A stretch of 64,000 nucleotides of DNA from Acidobacteriaceae bacterium UBA1307 (GCA_002307235.1 DBTV01000036.1:3666-67665); one strand, 5' to 3'; numbered from the stretch's first letter, positions 1-9,801 are shown. Translations and numbers: made by a program. The notes: generated by a model from the letters alone, not told the origin.

Positions 1-72
1 CTTCAGCCCCTGCGCTTTGCCCCTCCCCCCTAGCTATCCCCCGAACGAATGGGGCCTAACAACAAAGGCCCT

Positions 73-148
73 GTCATCCCGAGCGAACGGGGCCCCAGGC
101 GTTTTCTTCAGCCTGGGGGTGGTGAGCCGAGGGATCTGCGGTTGCCCT
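73..148 (+). repeat. Dispersed intergenic repeat, copy 1
   Basis: This block contains an 8-bp hairpin (CCCCAGGC ... GCCTGGGG) followed by GGTGAG and GGGATCTGCGG. An inverted, almost identical copy lies at 62645-62742 near the other end of the window, with one C/T difference over the first ~50 bases. The 296 bases before the first gene hold nothing else that I recognise: no convincing ORF and no RNA gene. A TACAAT hexamer at 286-291 sits too close to the proposed ATG to be a normal -10 box. Confidence 0.8.
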
Positions 149-296
149 TTCACAACCCCGTCCAGATCAGTGTTGGCTCCATTCGCTCTCCCCCGTCGAT
201 GCCGATCCAGTCCAAAGAACCATTTATTTGCGTAGACGAAATAAGGAACCGATAAAGAGCGTTTCAGTCCAAAACAATCTATGCATACAATACGTA

Positions 297-3200
297 ATGG
301 TATACAAAAAAATATTTAAACCATTCCTTTGCGCTTTTTCCCTGCTGCTCTTGCTGCTAGGACAAAGTGTCTGGGGGCAGGCTGTTAGTGGAGACCTGCT
401 CGGAACCTGTTACGATTCCTCGAAGGCCGCGATCCCCGGTGCACAGGTAGAAGCCGTTGCCGTTGCCACCAATATCCACCACACCGAATACACCAACAGC
501 CAGGGGCAATACCATTTCGTCAACCTGCCCGTTGGACAATATAGAGTCATCGTCCATGAGAATGGCTTCACGCCGTCAGAAAAAACCGGCGTCGACGTCG
601 TTCTCAATCGCCCCGTTACCCTGGACTTCACCCTCAACCTGGGTTCGTCGTCAACCACGGTCGAGGTGACCGGGGCGGCCATCTCGCTCGACACCTCCAC
701 GGCACAGATTCAGACCAGTTTCAGCCCCAGGATGATCACCGATCTGCCGCTGGCTTCGACGGGGTCGGGCGTGCTCAACATGTCGCTGATGAACGCCGGT
801 GTGCAGATGACCGGTGGCCTCGGACTTGGTGGCGGACCCTCCGTCAGCGGCGAACGGCCCTATAACAACAACTTCACCATTGAGGGCGTCGATAACAACA
901 ACAAGTCGGTGCACGCGCCGCTGATCTCGGTGCCGACCGATGCCATTGCCGACTTCACGGTGCTGCAGAACCAGTTTTCGCCCGAGTTCGGCCACTCCTC
1001 CGGAGGCCAGTTCAATCAGGTGATTTTGAACGGCACCAACGAGTTTCACGGGCGCGGCTATGAGTACATGCAGAACCGCAATCTGAATGGGCTCGACTAC
1101 TCCTACAAGCGTTCAGGAACCACCACCAATCCCCGCTACGACAACAATCGTTTTGGCGGTCAGGTGGGTGGGCCGATTCTGCGCAATCGTCTCTTCTTCT
1201 TTCAGAATCTCGAGTACAACCCCATCGGCAAGGCGGGGGGTGCCACTACGGTCTTTGCGCCAACCGCAGCCGGTTACACCCTTTTGAACTCGATCACCGG
1301 TCTGTCGAGCACCAACCTGGCGGTGTTGCAAAAATATCTCAGCCCGGCTTCCACGGCCTCGGATACGATCACCGTCAAGGACGCTTCAGGGACGGCCTAT
1401 GCGGTGCCCATTGGCAACCTGCCGATCATTGCTCCCAGCTTCACCAATAACATGACCTCGGTGACCGCCATCGATTACACGCTCTCACAGCACGACAGCG
1501 TGCGCGGCCGCTACATCTACTACAAGCAGGACACTCCCGACACTGCACCCAACCTGCCCGTGTTCTATGGCACCAGTCCCACGCGCAGCCACCTGATCGC
1601 GCTCAACGAGTACCACTCCTTTTCTCCCTCGCTGACCAACGAGGTGCGCATAGGCTTCAATCGCTATTACAACGACACACCCTCGCCGGATTTCACCTTC
1701 ACGGGGCTGGACACCTTCCCCTCGTTCAACTTCACCGACCTGCAACTGCAGTTCGGCCCTGACGTGAACGCGCCGCAATACACCATTCAGAACACCTATC
1801 AACTCGTCGATAACGTGGTCTGGCGCAAGGGCCGGCACGATCTGCGCGTTGGCATCGAGGGCCGCAAGGTGATCTCGCCGCAGTCCTTCGTGCAGCGTTC
1901 GCACGGAGAATACGACTACACCTATCTCAACGACTACCTGCACGATCTCAGCCCGGATGTCCTCGGCGAGCGCAGCGTCGGCGTGCCGGTCTACTACGGC
2001 GATCAGAGCTCAATCTACTGGTATGCCAACGATGTCATCCGCTTTTCGCGTACCCTCACCCTGAATGTCGGCCTGCGTTATGAGTTCACCTCCATTCCCT
2101 ACTCGGAGAAGTTGCAGAAGCTCAACGCCATTGCCGACGTTCCGGGCCTGATCACCTTTGAGGCTCCGACCGCGCCCAAGCGCAACTTTGCTCCGCGACT
2201 GGGCTTTGCCTGGCAGCCGACGGGCAAGGATGACACCGTCGTGCGCGGCGGCTTCGGCATGGCCTATGACGTGCTTTACGACAACATCGGCATCACCACG
2301 CTGCCGCCCGAGTTGAACGTCACCGAGGATGTGCCCAGCCTCGTCAACCAGACCTCGAACTTCATTGCGAGCGGTGCCCTGGCCGGTGGTTCGGGCAAGG
2401 TGACCACCTATGCCACGGCGGCCGAAGCGCGTGCTGCCACCTCTGCCGCCATCGCCAACCATCAGCTTTATCCCTACAGTGTGAACTGGAATCTGAGCAT
2501 CTCACACTCTTTTGCCAACAACTTCTTTGTCGAGGCTCGTTATGTCGGCAGTCGCGGAGCGCACCTGAACGTGCAGGCGCAGATTGACCGTCGTCCCGTC
2601 GTCAGCGACTCTCAGTATCTGCCGACCTATACCGAAAAGCCCACGCAGGCCGTTCTCGATGCTCTTTCAACCACTCTGGCTGGGCTCAAGGCGCAGTCCA
2701 CCTTCGATCCCCTCTACTCCGCTGCCGGTTTTGAGAGCACCATCACTAAGTACGTTCCCTGGGGTGCCTCCAACTATCAGGGCCTGCAGACGCAGCTCAA
2801 CAAGCGCTTCTCGCAGGGACTTTCCTTCCAGGCCTCCTACACCTTCAGCAAGAACATCGACAACAACACGGCCGATTTCTACGCCAGCGATGTGGACCCG
2901 CGTCGCGCTGAAGATGTCCACAACATTGGCAAAAGCCGTGCCTTGTCCACGCTCGACCGTCGCCATCGCCTCACCTTTGGTGGCTTTTACGAACTGCCCT
3001 TCTACAAGCACTCCAGCAGTTGGCTGGCGCGCAACCTGCTGGGCAACTACACCATCTCACCCTTCTATCAGGTCGAGTCGCCCGAACACGTCACCGCGCA
3101 AAGCAAGGTGGACTCGAATCTGAACAACGACTCGGCCGGGGATCGCACCATCTACAACCCCAACGGCAAGGCTGGAACCGGATCAGGCGTTACGGCGCTG

Positions 3201-3569
3201 ACCAACAGCAACGGAGCCACGGTCGCCTATCTGGCAACCAACCCGAACGCTCAGTACATTCAGGCCCAGATCGGCGCTCGCTCCACCGCTGGCCGCAATA
3301 CGATTGCCTTGCCTCGGCTGGACAATCTGGACCTGACCGTCACCAAGGGGATCAATTTCTCTTCGGCGCGGCGGTTTGAACTCTCGGTGCAGGCCTTCAA
3401 CGTCCTCAACCATAAGCAGTTCATCGCCGGTGCGCTGCATGACGTGGCGGCCTCGGGCGGATGGGCCGGCAGCGTGCTCAACCCCTCATCGTCCACCTTC
3501 CAGCAGTGGAACACGGTCTTCTCCAGCAACCCGCGCAATTTGCAGCTTGTGGCAAAGTTCATCTTCTAA
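297..3569 (+). CDS. TonB-dependent receptor, Oar-like, with carboxypeptidase-regulatory domain
   Basis: A predicted outer-membrane receptor of about 1090 residues, probably for TonB-dependent uptake of an oligosaccharide or other large ligand. An N-terminal signal peptide (hydrophobic core FSLLLLLLG, cleavage near VWGQA) is followed by a carboxypeptidase-regulatory Ig-like domain (about residues 30-120), a plug region with a GVDNNN segment, and a long beta-barrel ending in an aromatic residue (KFIF), as expected for BAM-dependent insertion. I chose the ATG because it gives a clean signal peptide. The reading frame stays open upstream to a TTG at 228, which would add 23 non-hydrophobic residues. 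No strong Shine-Dalgarno is visible. The substrate cannot be inferred. A palindromic repeat starts directly after the stop codon. Confidence 0.9.
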   Translation: MVYKKIFKPFLCAFSLLLLLLGQSVWGQAVSGDLLGTCYDSSKAAIPGAQVEAVAVATNIHHTEYTNSQGQYHFVNLPVGQYRVIVHENGFTPSEKTGVDVVLNRPVTLDFTLNLGSSSTTVEVTGAAISLDTSTAQIQTSFSPRMITDLPLASTGSGVLNMSLMNAGVQMTGGLGLGGGPSVSGERPYNNNFTIEGVDNNNKSVHAPLISVPTDAIADFTVLQNQFSPEFGHSSGGQFNQVILNGTNEFHGRGYEYMQNRNLNGLDYSYKRSGTTTNPRYDNNRFGGQVGGPILRNRLFFFQNLEYNPIGKAGGATTVFAPTAAGYTLLNSITGLSSTNLAVLQKYLSPASTASDTITVKDASGTAYAVPIGNLPIIAPSFTNNMTSVTAIDYTLSQHDSVRGRYIYYKQDTPDTAPNLPVFYGTSPTRSHLIALNEYHSFSPSLTNEVRIGFNRYYNDTPSPDFTFTGLDTFPSFNFTDLQLQFGPDVNAPQYTIQNTYQLVDNVVWRKGRHDLRVGIEGRKVISPQSFVQRSHGEYDYTYLNDYLHDLSPDVLGERSVGVPVYYGDQSSIYWYANDVIRFSRTLTLNVGLRYEFTSIPYSEKLQKLNAIADVPGLITFEAPTAPKRNFAPRLGFAWQPTGKDDTVVRGGFGMAYDVLYDNIGITTLPPELNVTEDVPSLVNQTSNFIASGALAGGSGKVTTYATAAEARAATSAAIANHQLYPYSVNWNLSISHSFANNFFVEARYVGSRGAHLNVQAQIDRRPVVSDSQYLPTYTEKPTQAVLDALSTTLAGLKAQSTFDPLYSAAGFESTITKYVPWGASNYQGLQTQLNKRFSQGLSFQASYTFSKNIDNNTADFYASDVDPRRAEDVHNIGKSRALSTLDRRHRLTFGGFYELPFYKHSSSWLARNLLGNYTISPFYQVESPEHVTAQSKVDSNLNNDSAGDRTIYNPNGKAGTGSGVTALTNSNGATVAYLATNPNAQYIQAQIGARSTAGRNTIALPRLDNLDLTVTKGINFSSARRFELSVQAFNVLNHKQFIAGALHDVAASGGWAGSVLNPSSSTFQQWNTVFSSNPRNLQLVAKFIF

Positions 3570-3682
3570 AGCTTTTCCCAGTTGCTGTAGAGCGAAAGCA
3601 GGATGCTGAGGGGTCTTTTTCCTCAAGAAAAAGACCCCTTGCACGCAATTGAACTCGGCACGTGTGTAGGAAAAAGGCTCTA
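3570..3682. repeat. Stop-codon-associated palindromic repeat, copy A (inverted orientation)
   Basis: An imperfect palindrome of about 113 bp starting one base after the TAA of the receptor gene. Its centre is a perfect 13-bp stem (3609-3621 with 3627-3639) around a CTCAA loop. It shares GCTGTAGAGCGAAAGC and the far end CGGCACGTGT...GGAAAAA.GCTCTAG with the copies at 14290, 23563 and 31955, read in opposite orientation. The stem may also act as a transcription terminator. The following 176 bases up to the next gene hold no feature beyond a short AAAAACGCGTTTTT palindrome. Confidence 0.8.
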
Positions 3683-3858
3683 GCACCTGAGAAATGGGCA
3701 AGCGGCCAGCCCGGCAGGTACCGCAGACCGCGCCGTTTAGAACAGAAAAACGCCGCTTTTTGACACGAATTCGCACCGAAAAACGCGTTTTTGGGCCCTT
3801 TTTAGCACCATTCCTGGTGCATTTGGCCCTTCCGGGGGCCTGTTGTAAGCTCTTTTTT

Positions 3859-4338
3859 ATGCCGAATCCTGTTTTTGACGAGATCGTCGCCGCCCTTGAG
3901 TCCTTTGCGCAAACCGCTGAAAATGCAGAGGATTTGCAAAAGTTTGCGGTCGAAACCATCGCCGCCCGCCTGCCCCACTACAACTGGGTGGGTTTTTACA
4001 TGCTCGACCCAACGGACGACAACATGCTGATTCTAGGGCCTTTCGTCGGTGCTCCCACGCTCCATACCCGTATTCCGGTCACCGAAGGCATCTGCGGCGC
4101 CGCCGTCGCCCAGGGCCAAACCATTGTTGTGGATGATGTTAGGTCTGACCTGCGCTATCTGGCCTGCTCCATCGAAACCCAGTCGGAGATCGTCGCTCCT
4201 GTCCGCGTCCACGGCCAAGTTGTTGGTGAAATTGACATTGACAGCCACCAGCGCGCCACCTTCACCCCCGAGGACCGCGCCTTCGTCGAGCGTTGTGCCC
4301 ACATTCTCGGAACCTACCTCGAACAGCCTGCCAAGTAG
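3859..4338 (+). CDS. GAF-domain protein, free methionine-R-sulfoxide reductase-like
   Basis: A 159-residue single GAF-domain protein. The segments ILGPFVGAP, GICGAA and the YLAC...SEIVAPV stretch followed by GEIDIDS match the fRMsr family, which reduces free methionine-R-sulfoxide in the cytoplasm using thioredoxin. Two of the three family cysteines are present (C79 and C103). The first one, in the family motif around PAC, is replaced by PTLH (residues 66-69). The enzyme could still work with a C79-C103 disulfide, or it may be a ligand-binding GAF relative. The ATG was chosen because family similarity begins there; the open frame extends upstream to 3694 without any family resemblance. Confidence 0.8.
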   Translation: MPNPVFDEIVAALESFAQTAENAEDLQKFAVETIAARLPHYNWVGFYMLDPTDDNMLILGPFVGAPTLHTRIPVTEGICGAAVAQGQTIVVDDVRSDLRYLACSIETQSEIVAPVRVHGQVVGEIDIDSHQRATFTPEDRAFVERCAHILGTYLEQPAK

Positions 4339-4365
4339 TAGAAAACAGGATCGTTGTGGCATAAA

Positions 4366-4384
4366 AGGCCCCTCGTTGGGGCCT
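4366..4384 (+). terminator. Hairpin after GAF gene
   Basis: A perfect 7-bp stem AGGCCCC/GGGGCCT with a 5-base loop lies 27 bases after the stop. The T-run does not follow directly, so termination is only plausible. Confidence 0.4.
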
Positions 4385-4504
4385 CGCGCTTTCCGTGCAT
4401 TTTTTGCCTTTTTCGGCTTAAAAACTGCTCGAAAACCCTCTGTTTCCTGTACAGTGGAACCACGTTTATCTATCTTGCGTAGAGCACACTAGAGGTACAG
4501 AACC

Positions 4505-5131
4505 ATGATGCCGAACCGATGGGAATCCGCAGCCGCTCTGGGGGCGTTGCTGTTGGCGACGGGCCTTGCCGGATGCCGCATGCACGTGGACAAAAATGAA
4601 GAAGGTAAAGAGAAGAAAGTACAGATAGATACGCCCTTTGGCGGAGTTCACGTGAACACCGATCAGACCACGGCGGCTGACCTCGGGCTGCCCACCTATC
4701 CAGGCGCGATTGCCGTCAAGGACAACGACAACAGCTCCGCCGACGTGCATCTGGGCTTTGGTCCGTGGCAGTTGCGCGTGCGCGTGGCCAAGTATGAGTC
4801 GCCGGATGCGAAGCAGAAGGTTTCCGACTTTTACAAGCAGGCGCTTGGCCGTTACGGCGAGGTGTTGACCTGCCAGAACGAGAAGCCCATTGGCCAGCCA
4901 ACGATGACCTCGCAGGGGTTGAGCTGCGCCAGCGACGGCAAGAGCGGCCACATTAACATCAACGATAAGAACGGCAAGAGCAGTCTCGACTTCGGCAAGG
5001 GCATTCAACTGAAGGCCGGGTCGAAGCGCCATCAGCACGTAGTCGGTTTTGAAGATCCGCAGAACGGCCGCACGCGCTTTACGCTGATCGCGCTCGATCT
5101 GCCCTCGGACAACTCGGACAAAAAGGATTAG
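4505..5131 (+). CDS. Putative lipoprotein of unknown function
   Basis: A 208-residue protein with an N-terminal signal sequence and a lipobox LAGC (C24), so probably lipid-anchored in the periplasm. The mature part begins with a charged linker (about residues 28-38) followed by a mixed alpha/beta region including LPTYPGA, a pattern I associate with small acidobacterial exported proteins, but I cannot name a family. Two ATG codons lie in tandem; the first is used here, with AGAGG 8-13 bases upstream as a weak ribosome-binding site. It stands alone, between the GAF gene and tRNA-Pro. Function unknown. Confidence 0.75.
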   Translation: MMPNRWESAAALGALLLATGLAGCRMHVDKNEEGKEKKVQIDTPFGGVHVNTDQTTAADLGLPTYPGAIAVKDNDNSSADVHLGFGPWQLRVRVAKYESPDAKQKVSDFYKQALGRYGEVLTCQNEKPIGQPTMTSQGLSCASDGKSGHININDKNGKSSLDFGKGIQLKAGSKRHQHVVGFEDPQNGRTRFTLIALDLPSDNSDKKD

Positions 5132-5360
5132 ACACTGTCCGGTGTGTGCAACGCTGGATGGATTTTCTTTTGCCGCAATCAGTTGCGCTGGAGTGCCGAG
5201 AAGTTTTCCACGGATTTTTCTTAAAGTGGGCTGAGGAATTGCGCTGGGGCGGGGGCGAAGTGCCCACGAAAGGGCGGGTTTCTGTTACACTTAGTTCAGT
5301 GAGTGATTGAGGACCTACGCGCCAGGCCGCGCCTCGAAAATCGCTTACATCCCACGATGT

Positions 5361-5437
5361 CGGGGAGTGGCTCAGCCTGGTAGAGCACCTGGTTCGGGAC
5401 CAGGGGGTCGGAGGTTCGAATCCTCTCTCCCCGACCA
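5361..5437 (+). tRNA. tRNA-Pro (anticodon CGG)
   Basis: A full cloverleaf can be drawn: acceptor CGGGGAG/CTCCCCG, D-arm GCTC...GAGC, anticodon stem CCTGG/CCAGG with loop TTCGGGA (anticodon CGG), T-arm with TTCGAAT loop, and an encoded CCA end. A hairpin terminator follows 28 bases downstream. Confidence 0.97.
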
Positions 5438-5464
5438 TTCTTATCTCACAGATTGTGAATGATG

Positions 5465-5486
5465 AAGCCGCGCAAGCGGCTTTTTT
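5465..5486 (+). terminator. Rho-independent terminator of tRNA-Pro
   Basis: A 7-bp stem AAGCCGC/GCGGCTT with a GCAA loop, followed by a run of six T. Confidence 0.9.
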
Positions 5487-5997
5487 CATTGGGCGCGTCC
5501 TTTTCGCAAAGACCGTCCAGGCATCGGCATTTGCTGGTCTGCCGCGGTGGAGAGTGCCGTGGCCGTCACGCTCTGTTTCTTCCAGAAAAAGCAATGATGA
5601 AAATTAAGTGACCCTTTCGAAGAGATGAGAGGGGGGAGCGGCATTGCCGCGGGTGGATGCCTGCTGGTGGGCGAAAAGCGCGGCGCCGGAAACGGCATGC
5701 CCACAACGGTCCCGGATCTTGGATGCGAAGAGGGCCTTGCAGGGATGATCTGCCTTGAATTTACAGCGTGTTGCTGGCGATAGCCGAAAAGCGCCTCGAG
5801 GTTCAGTGAGCAGAGAAAAAGCGTGGTTGAACACGCCGTTCAAGGAGATTCCGCAGGTCGGTACAAAGGAAAAGGTTTCGCGTTCCAGGACACGGGCCGG
5901 GAGCGATTTGGGGCGATGAAAGGAGCAAGAAAGACAACTGATTATCCTGGAAAACAGTCATTTTTCCAGAAAGAGCGACAATTTTCAGAAAAGGCAA
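5487..5997. other. Intergenic region without recognisable gene
   Basis: About 510 bases between the tRNA terminator and the promoter of the next receptor gene. Short open frames exist on both strands, but none has a ribosome-binding site, family-like sequence or consistent GC3 bias. The last 150 bases are markedly A-rich. Confidence 0.5.
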
Positions 5998-6027
5998 TTG
6001 ACACTCAAATTTTCGTGTGGATACCAT
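5998..6027 (+). promoter_or_regulatory. Possible sigma-70 promoter of the second TonB receptor gene
   Basis: TTGACA (5998-6003) is followed after 18 bases by TACCAT. Immediately downstream an 8-bp inverted repeat, CATTCGTT (6029-6036) and AACGAATG (6060-6067), lies in the predicted leader just before the ribosome-binding site. This may be an operator or an mRNA stem. Confidence 0.45.
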
Positions 6028-6081
6028 TCATTCGTTTCTGCCAGTAAGACAAGAAGTCGAACGAATGAAACGGAGTGAACC

Positions 6082-9000
6082 ATGAAACGTTTTCTGCCAG
6101 TGTTCTTTGCCCTCTTTCTCCTGGTTGGCGTTGCCGCCGCACAGGATGATCGCGGCCGCATCTCTGGCTTGGTCAGTGATCCGACGGGCGCAGTGGTGTC
6201 ACATGCCGAAGTGTCCCTGCTGAACGAGGCCACGGGCGTTGAGACCAAGACGGTGAGCAACGGCGAGGGTTCCTATACCTTCGATCTGTTGATCTCAGGT
6301 TTGTATACGGTTGAAGTCAACGTGCCGGGCTTCAAGAAGTTCAGCCTACATCATGTTCGCATTGAGAGTGGTGGCCGTGTGGGCGTTCCGGTCAAGCTCA
6401 CCGTGGGCAGAATCGACGACGTGATTACAGTGTCGGCGACCAACGCGACGCAGTTGAAGACCGAAGACGCGGTGATTGGTTTCACGATGGAGACGCGTTC
6501 GGTTGAAGAGCTGCCGGCGATCAACATTGCCGATATGCAGTGGATGACGCCGGGTGTGGCGAGCACGACGCTGACCAATGGTACGGGGCCGGAGAGCGTT
6601 TCAGTGAACGGCATGCAGAGCGGCCGCACGGAGTTTACGCTGGACGGCGCGCCGAACAGCCGCAATGCCGGCTCGGTGACGATGGCCTTTGCGCCGGCGG
6701 AGAAGATGGTCGATGAGTTCCATGTGACGACCTCGCCCTACGATGCTTCGCAGGCGCACACCGGTGGCGCTTCGATGGACGTGAGTTTGAAGTCGGGCAC
6801 CAAGGATTTTCACGGTAGTTTCTATGGCAAGTACGAGAATCCGAATGTGAATGCGCCGCAGTTTTCGCAGTCGGCGGTGGCGACGCCTCCGGCTGATCGC
6901 TTCGATAGTGAGAATGCGAATCTGGGCGGACCGATTTTCAAGCGCAAGCTGTTCTTCTTTGCCGGCTATCAGCGCACGCACAAGGTGACGGCGGCGAGCA
7001 GTTCGACGATGACCATTCCGACGCAGGCCGAGGTCAAGGGCGATTTTTCCGCTCTGCTGGCGGTTGCGCCGACGGCGGTCACCACCTCGTATACCTGCGC
7101 CAGCACGGGCAAAAAGCTGACAACCTCGGCGTATAACACCTATCAGATTTATAACCCGTACACGACCACGGCGGATCCGAAGTGCCCGGGCGCGTATGTG
7201 CGCACGCCGGTGTCGGGCAACATCATCACCAACGCGATGACGATTGATCCGGTGGCGGCGAAGATTCTGTCGTACTATCCGACGACGCCGACCGGTTCGG
7301 CGACGATGACGACATCGGGAGCCAACAACTACGTTTCGACGGCGGCCAACCTGACGGATACATGGCAGGAGGTCAATCGTCTCGACTACACCATCAACAA
7401 CAGTCAGAAGCTGTTTGGCCACTATGTGATCGGCACCAGCACGCAGCCGGGCAAGAACCGCTATTTTCCGGGTGCCAGTGGCAAGACGACGGTGCTCAAG
7501 AACAAGGCCGCCGTGCTCGATTACATCAATACGCTCGATGCCAACACGCTGTTGAACGTGCGCTATTCGCTGACGCGGTTTACCTCGACGACGACGATCG
7601 ACGCGAGGACGACGGCGACCGATCTGGGTATCAACTCCAATGCGACGGCGGGGATTCCCGAGAAGTTTTTGGGCTTTCCGTATGTAGCCTTCTCGGATGG
7701 ATTCGCAACGCTGGGCAGTGCCGATCCTGGTTATGAGGGCGACACGATTCACGATGCGCAGGTCAATTTGAATCGCAGCATTGGACGGCATCAGGTTAAG
7801 ATTGGCATCGAGTGGCGGCGTTACCAGGCCAATCAGGCCGATTACACCAACGCCAAGCTGTATGTGAGTTCGAAGAACACCTATTCGAAGTACGGCAGCA
7901 TGGTGAGCAGCACCTCGCTGGGGCAGGCCATGGCCGAGATGGAGATGGGGCTGGCGGAAGGCACCAAAGAGGCGCTTCCTGCGGCGACCGCCAACAACAC
8001 CAATTACTGGACCGGCTATGTGCAGGACGACTGGAAGGCGACGCCGCAACTGTCCCTGAACATTGGCGTGCGCTACGAATATTTCGGCGCCATCCAGGAG
8101 CGGAACGGCAAGAGCATCACCTATCTTGATTCGTCGGTGAAGAGCCCGATCTCCGATTACGTTGTGGCGCGGTATGCCGCGACGGTGGCTACGACGGAGG
8201 CCGTGGTTCTGCCCGCCAGCAGCTTCACTCAGATCAATGGAGGCTTGCGGTTTGCGACGCCGGGCCAGGGTGTTTGGACGCCGCAGAAGTACAATTTCTC
8301 GCCGCGCTTTGGCTTCTCGTACAATCCGATTCCCAAGCTGGTTTCCCGTGGCGGCTTCGGCATCTTCTATCAGCACATCGGCGAACTGCAGCAGTATGCG
8401 CAGCCCGATGGCTTCTCGCAGACGACCTCGACCACGGCATCGAACGACAGCGGCGTTACCTATGTGGGCACGCTGGCCAATCCGTTTCCGAATGGATTGA
8501 CGCAGCCGTCGGGCAACACGAATGGCCTCTATCAGGACATCGGCACCTCGATCTCGCAGTGGTTCGTCAGGAATCCGAAGAGCCCGATGAGCATTCACTA
8601 TTCGTTGGGCGTGCAGTATGCTCTGCCGGGTGACTTCATGGTGGAAGCCAACTATGTGGGCAACCTGGGTCGCCACTCGCGCATTACCCGCGACTGGAAT
8701 GCGGTGCCGTTGAAGTATCTGAGCACGGACACATCGCGCACCTCGGCGATGACCACGCTCAACAGTTTGCTGACCTATGGCTACACCAATCCGTTTTATG
8801 GTGTTACCGTTCCTGTTTCGCAGTCGATGCTGACGAGCACAACGGCGTCGTTGTCGCAGTTGCTCAAGCCCTATCCGCAGTATTCTGGCGTTTCCGGTTC
8901 GGACATGGCGGGCATCAGCTCCTACAACGCGTTGCAGGTCTCGCTGCAGAAGCGGTTCTCGCACGGATATAACCTGACGGCGAACTACACATGGTCGCGC

Positions 9001-9633
9001 ACGCTCGACGCGTTGACCTTTTTGAATGCGGCCGATGCCAAGCCCTGGTACGGCACCTCGAACTCTGACTATCCGCAGATTCTTGCCTTGTCGGGAATCT
9101 ATGAGTTGCCCTTCGGCACGGGCAAGCCGTTTCTGAGCAATGCTCCGAACTGGCTCAAGCAGTTGGTTGGCTTCCAGGTGGAAGGAACCTATCGCATTCA
9201 GAGCGGCCAGCCGCTGAGCTTCAGCACGGATGGCTTCCTGGTGTCGGGAAAGACCTATGCCGACATCAAGGGACCGTCGAAGCACAGTGTCAAGCAGTGG
9301 TTCAATACGGATGCGTTCCAGAGCATTTTGACAGATGCGAACTATGCCAACGACGAGGCGCCGGTTTCGCATGTGCGCACCCTGCCGCTGCGCTTCAACA
9401 ACGTTCGCCAGGACTACCAGAATCTGTTCAATGCCGGTGCGATGAAGAAGTTCTACTTCAACGCGGCGGGCCGTCGTGTGGACGCGAAGTTCCGCGCGGA
9501 AGCCTTCAATGCGCTGAACCATCAGGTCTTCACGAATCCGACGACCAGTCCGGCCAGCACGAGCTTTGGTTCGATCTCTGGCCCCGGCAACAGTTCGCGC
9601 TATCTGCAGTTTGGCATCACGATGGACTTTTAA
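6082..9633 (+). CDS. TonB-dependent receptor, Oar-like, with carboxypeptidase-regulatory domain
   Basis: An 1183-residue outer-membrane receptor. A clear signal peptide (residues 1-20, ending GVAAAQ) is followed by a carboxypeptidase-regulatory domain (ISGLVSDPTGAVV..., about 25-110), a plug with VNGMQSGRTEFTLDG, and a barrel ending in ITMDF. The start has a good ribosome-binding site (GGAGTG, 6 bases before ATG). It precedes a secreted GH106-like glycosidase by about 170 bases, across a terminator, which suggests import of plant or microbial glycan fragments; the ligand itself is inferred only. It is similar in layout to the receptor at the start of the window but too diverged to be a recent tandem copy. 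Confidence 0.92.
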   Translation: MKRFLPVFFALFLLVGVAAAQDDRGRISGLVSDPTGAVVSHAEVSLLNEATGVETKTVSNGEGSYTFDLLISGLYTVEVNVPGFKKFSLHHVRIESGGRVGVPVKLTVGRIDDVITVSATNATQLKTEDAVIGFTMETRSVEELPAINIADMQWMTPGVASTTLTNGTGPESVSVNGMQSGRTEFTLDGAPNSRNAGSVTMAFAPAEKMVDEFHVTTSPYDASQAHTGGASMDVSLKSGTKDFHGSFYGKYENPNVNAPQFSQSAVATPPADRFDSENANLGGPIFKRKLFFFAGYQRTHKVTAASSSTMTIPTQAEVKGDFSALLAVAPTAVTTSYTCASTGKKLTTSAYNTYQIYNPYTTTADPKCPGAYVRTPVSGNIITNAMTIDPVAAKILSYYPTTPTGSATMTTSGANNYVSTAANLTDTWQEVNRLDYTINNSQKLFGHYVIGTSTQPGKNRYFPGASGKTTVLKNKAAVLDYINTLDANTLLNVRYSLTRFTSTTTIDARTTATDLGINSNATAGIPEKFLGFPYVAFSDGFATLGSADPGYEGDTIHDAQVNLNRSIGRHQVKIGIEWRRYQANQADYTNAKLYVSSKNTYSKYGSMVSSTSLGQAMAEMEMGLAEGTKEALPAATANNTNYWTGYVQDDWKATPQLSLNIGVRYEYFGAIQERNGKSITYLDSSVKSPISDYVVARYAATVATTEAVVLPASSFTQINGGLRFATPGQGVWTPQKYNFSPRFGFSYNPIPKLVSRGGFGIFYQHIGELQQYAQPDGFSQTTSTTASNDSGVTYVGTLANPFPNGLTQPSGNTNGLYQDIGTSISQWFVRNPKSPMSIHYSLGVQYALPGDFMVEANYVGNLGRHSRITRDWNAVPLKYLSTDTSRTSAMTTLNSLLTYGYTNPFYGVTVPVSQSMLTSTTASLSQLLKPYPQYSGVSGSDMAGISSYNALQVSLQKRFSHGYNLTANYTWSRTLDALTFLNAADAKPWYGTSNSDYPQILALSGIYELPFGTGKPFLSNAPNWLKQLVGFQVEGTYRIQSGQPLSFSTDGFLVSGKTYADIKGPSKHSVKQWFNTDAFQSILTDANYANDEAPVSHVRTLPLRFNNVRQDYQNLFNAGAMKKFYFNAAGRRVDAKFRAEAFNALNHQVFTNPTTSPASTSFGSISGPGNSSRYLQFGITMDF

Positions 9634-9691
9634 CTCCCTTCGGGGGCTGCCGCCGCTTGCGACGGAGGCCTCCGAGGGCCTGTATGCACGC

Positions 9692-9724
9692 GCGGAAGGT
9701 GCTTCGGCATCTTCCGCTTTTTTT
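9692..9724 (+). terminator. Rho-independent terminator after TonB receptor
   Basis: An 11-bp stem GCGGAAGGTGC/GCATCTTCCGC with a stable TTCG loop, followed by seven T. Confidence 0.9.
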
Positions 9725-9801
9725 ATGCGTGGTTGCCCCATACCGGAAGGATGGCAGCGCTTCCGTTATGCTGGAAGCAGACTCCAATGCAGGTGTGTGT
9801 G

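Noticed and set aside
5079..5594. Minus-strand ORF of 171 codons containing GERGFEPPTPWSRTRC
   Set aside because: This peptide is the well-known artefact of translating the antisense strand of a tRNA gene; it lies across tRNA-Pro.
6601..9741. Minus-strand ORF of over 1000 codons opposite the second TonB receptor
   Set aside because: Arg/His-rich translation typical of the antisense frame of a high-GC gene. The plus-strand receptor has signal peptide, domains and a ribosome-binding site.
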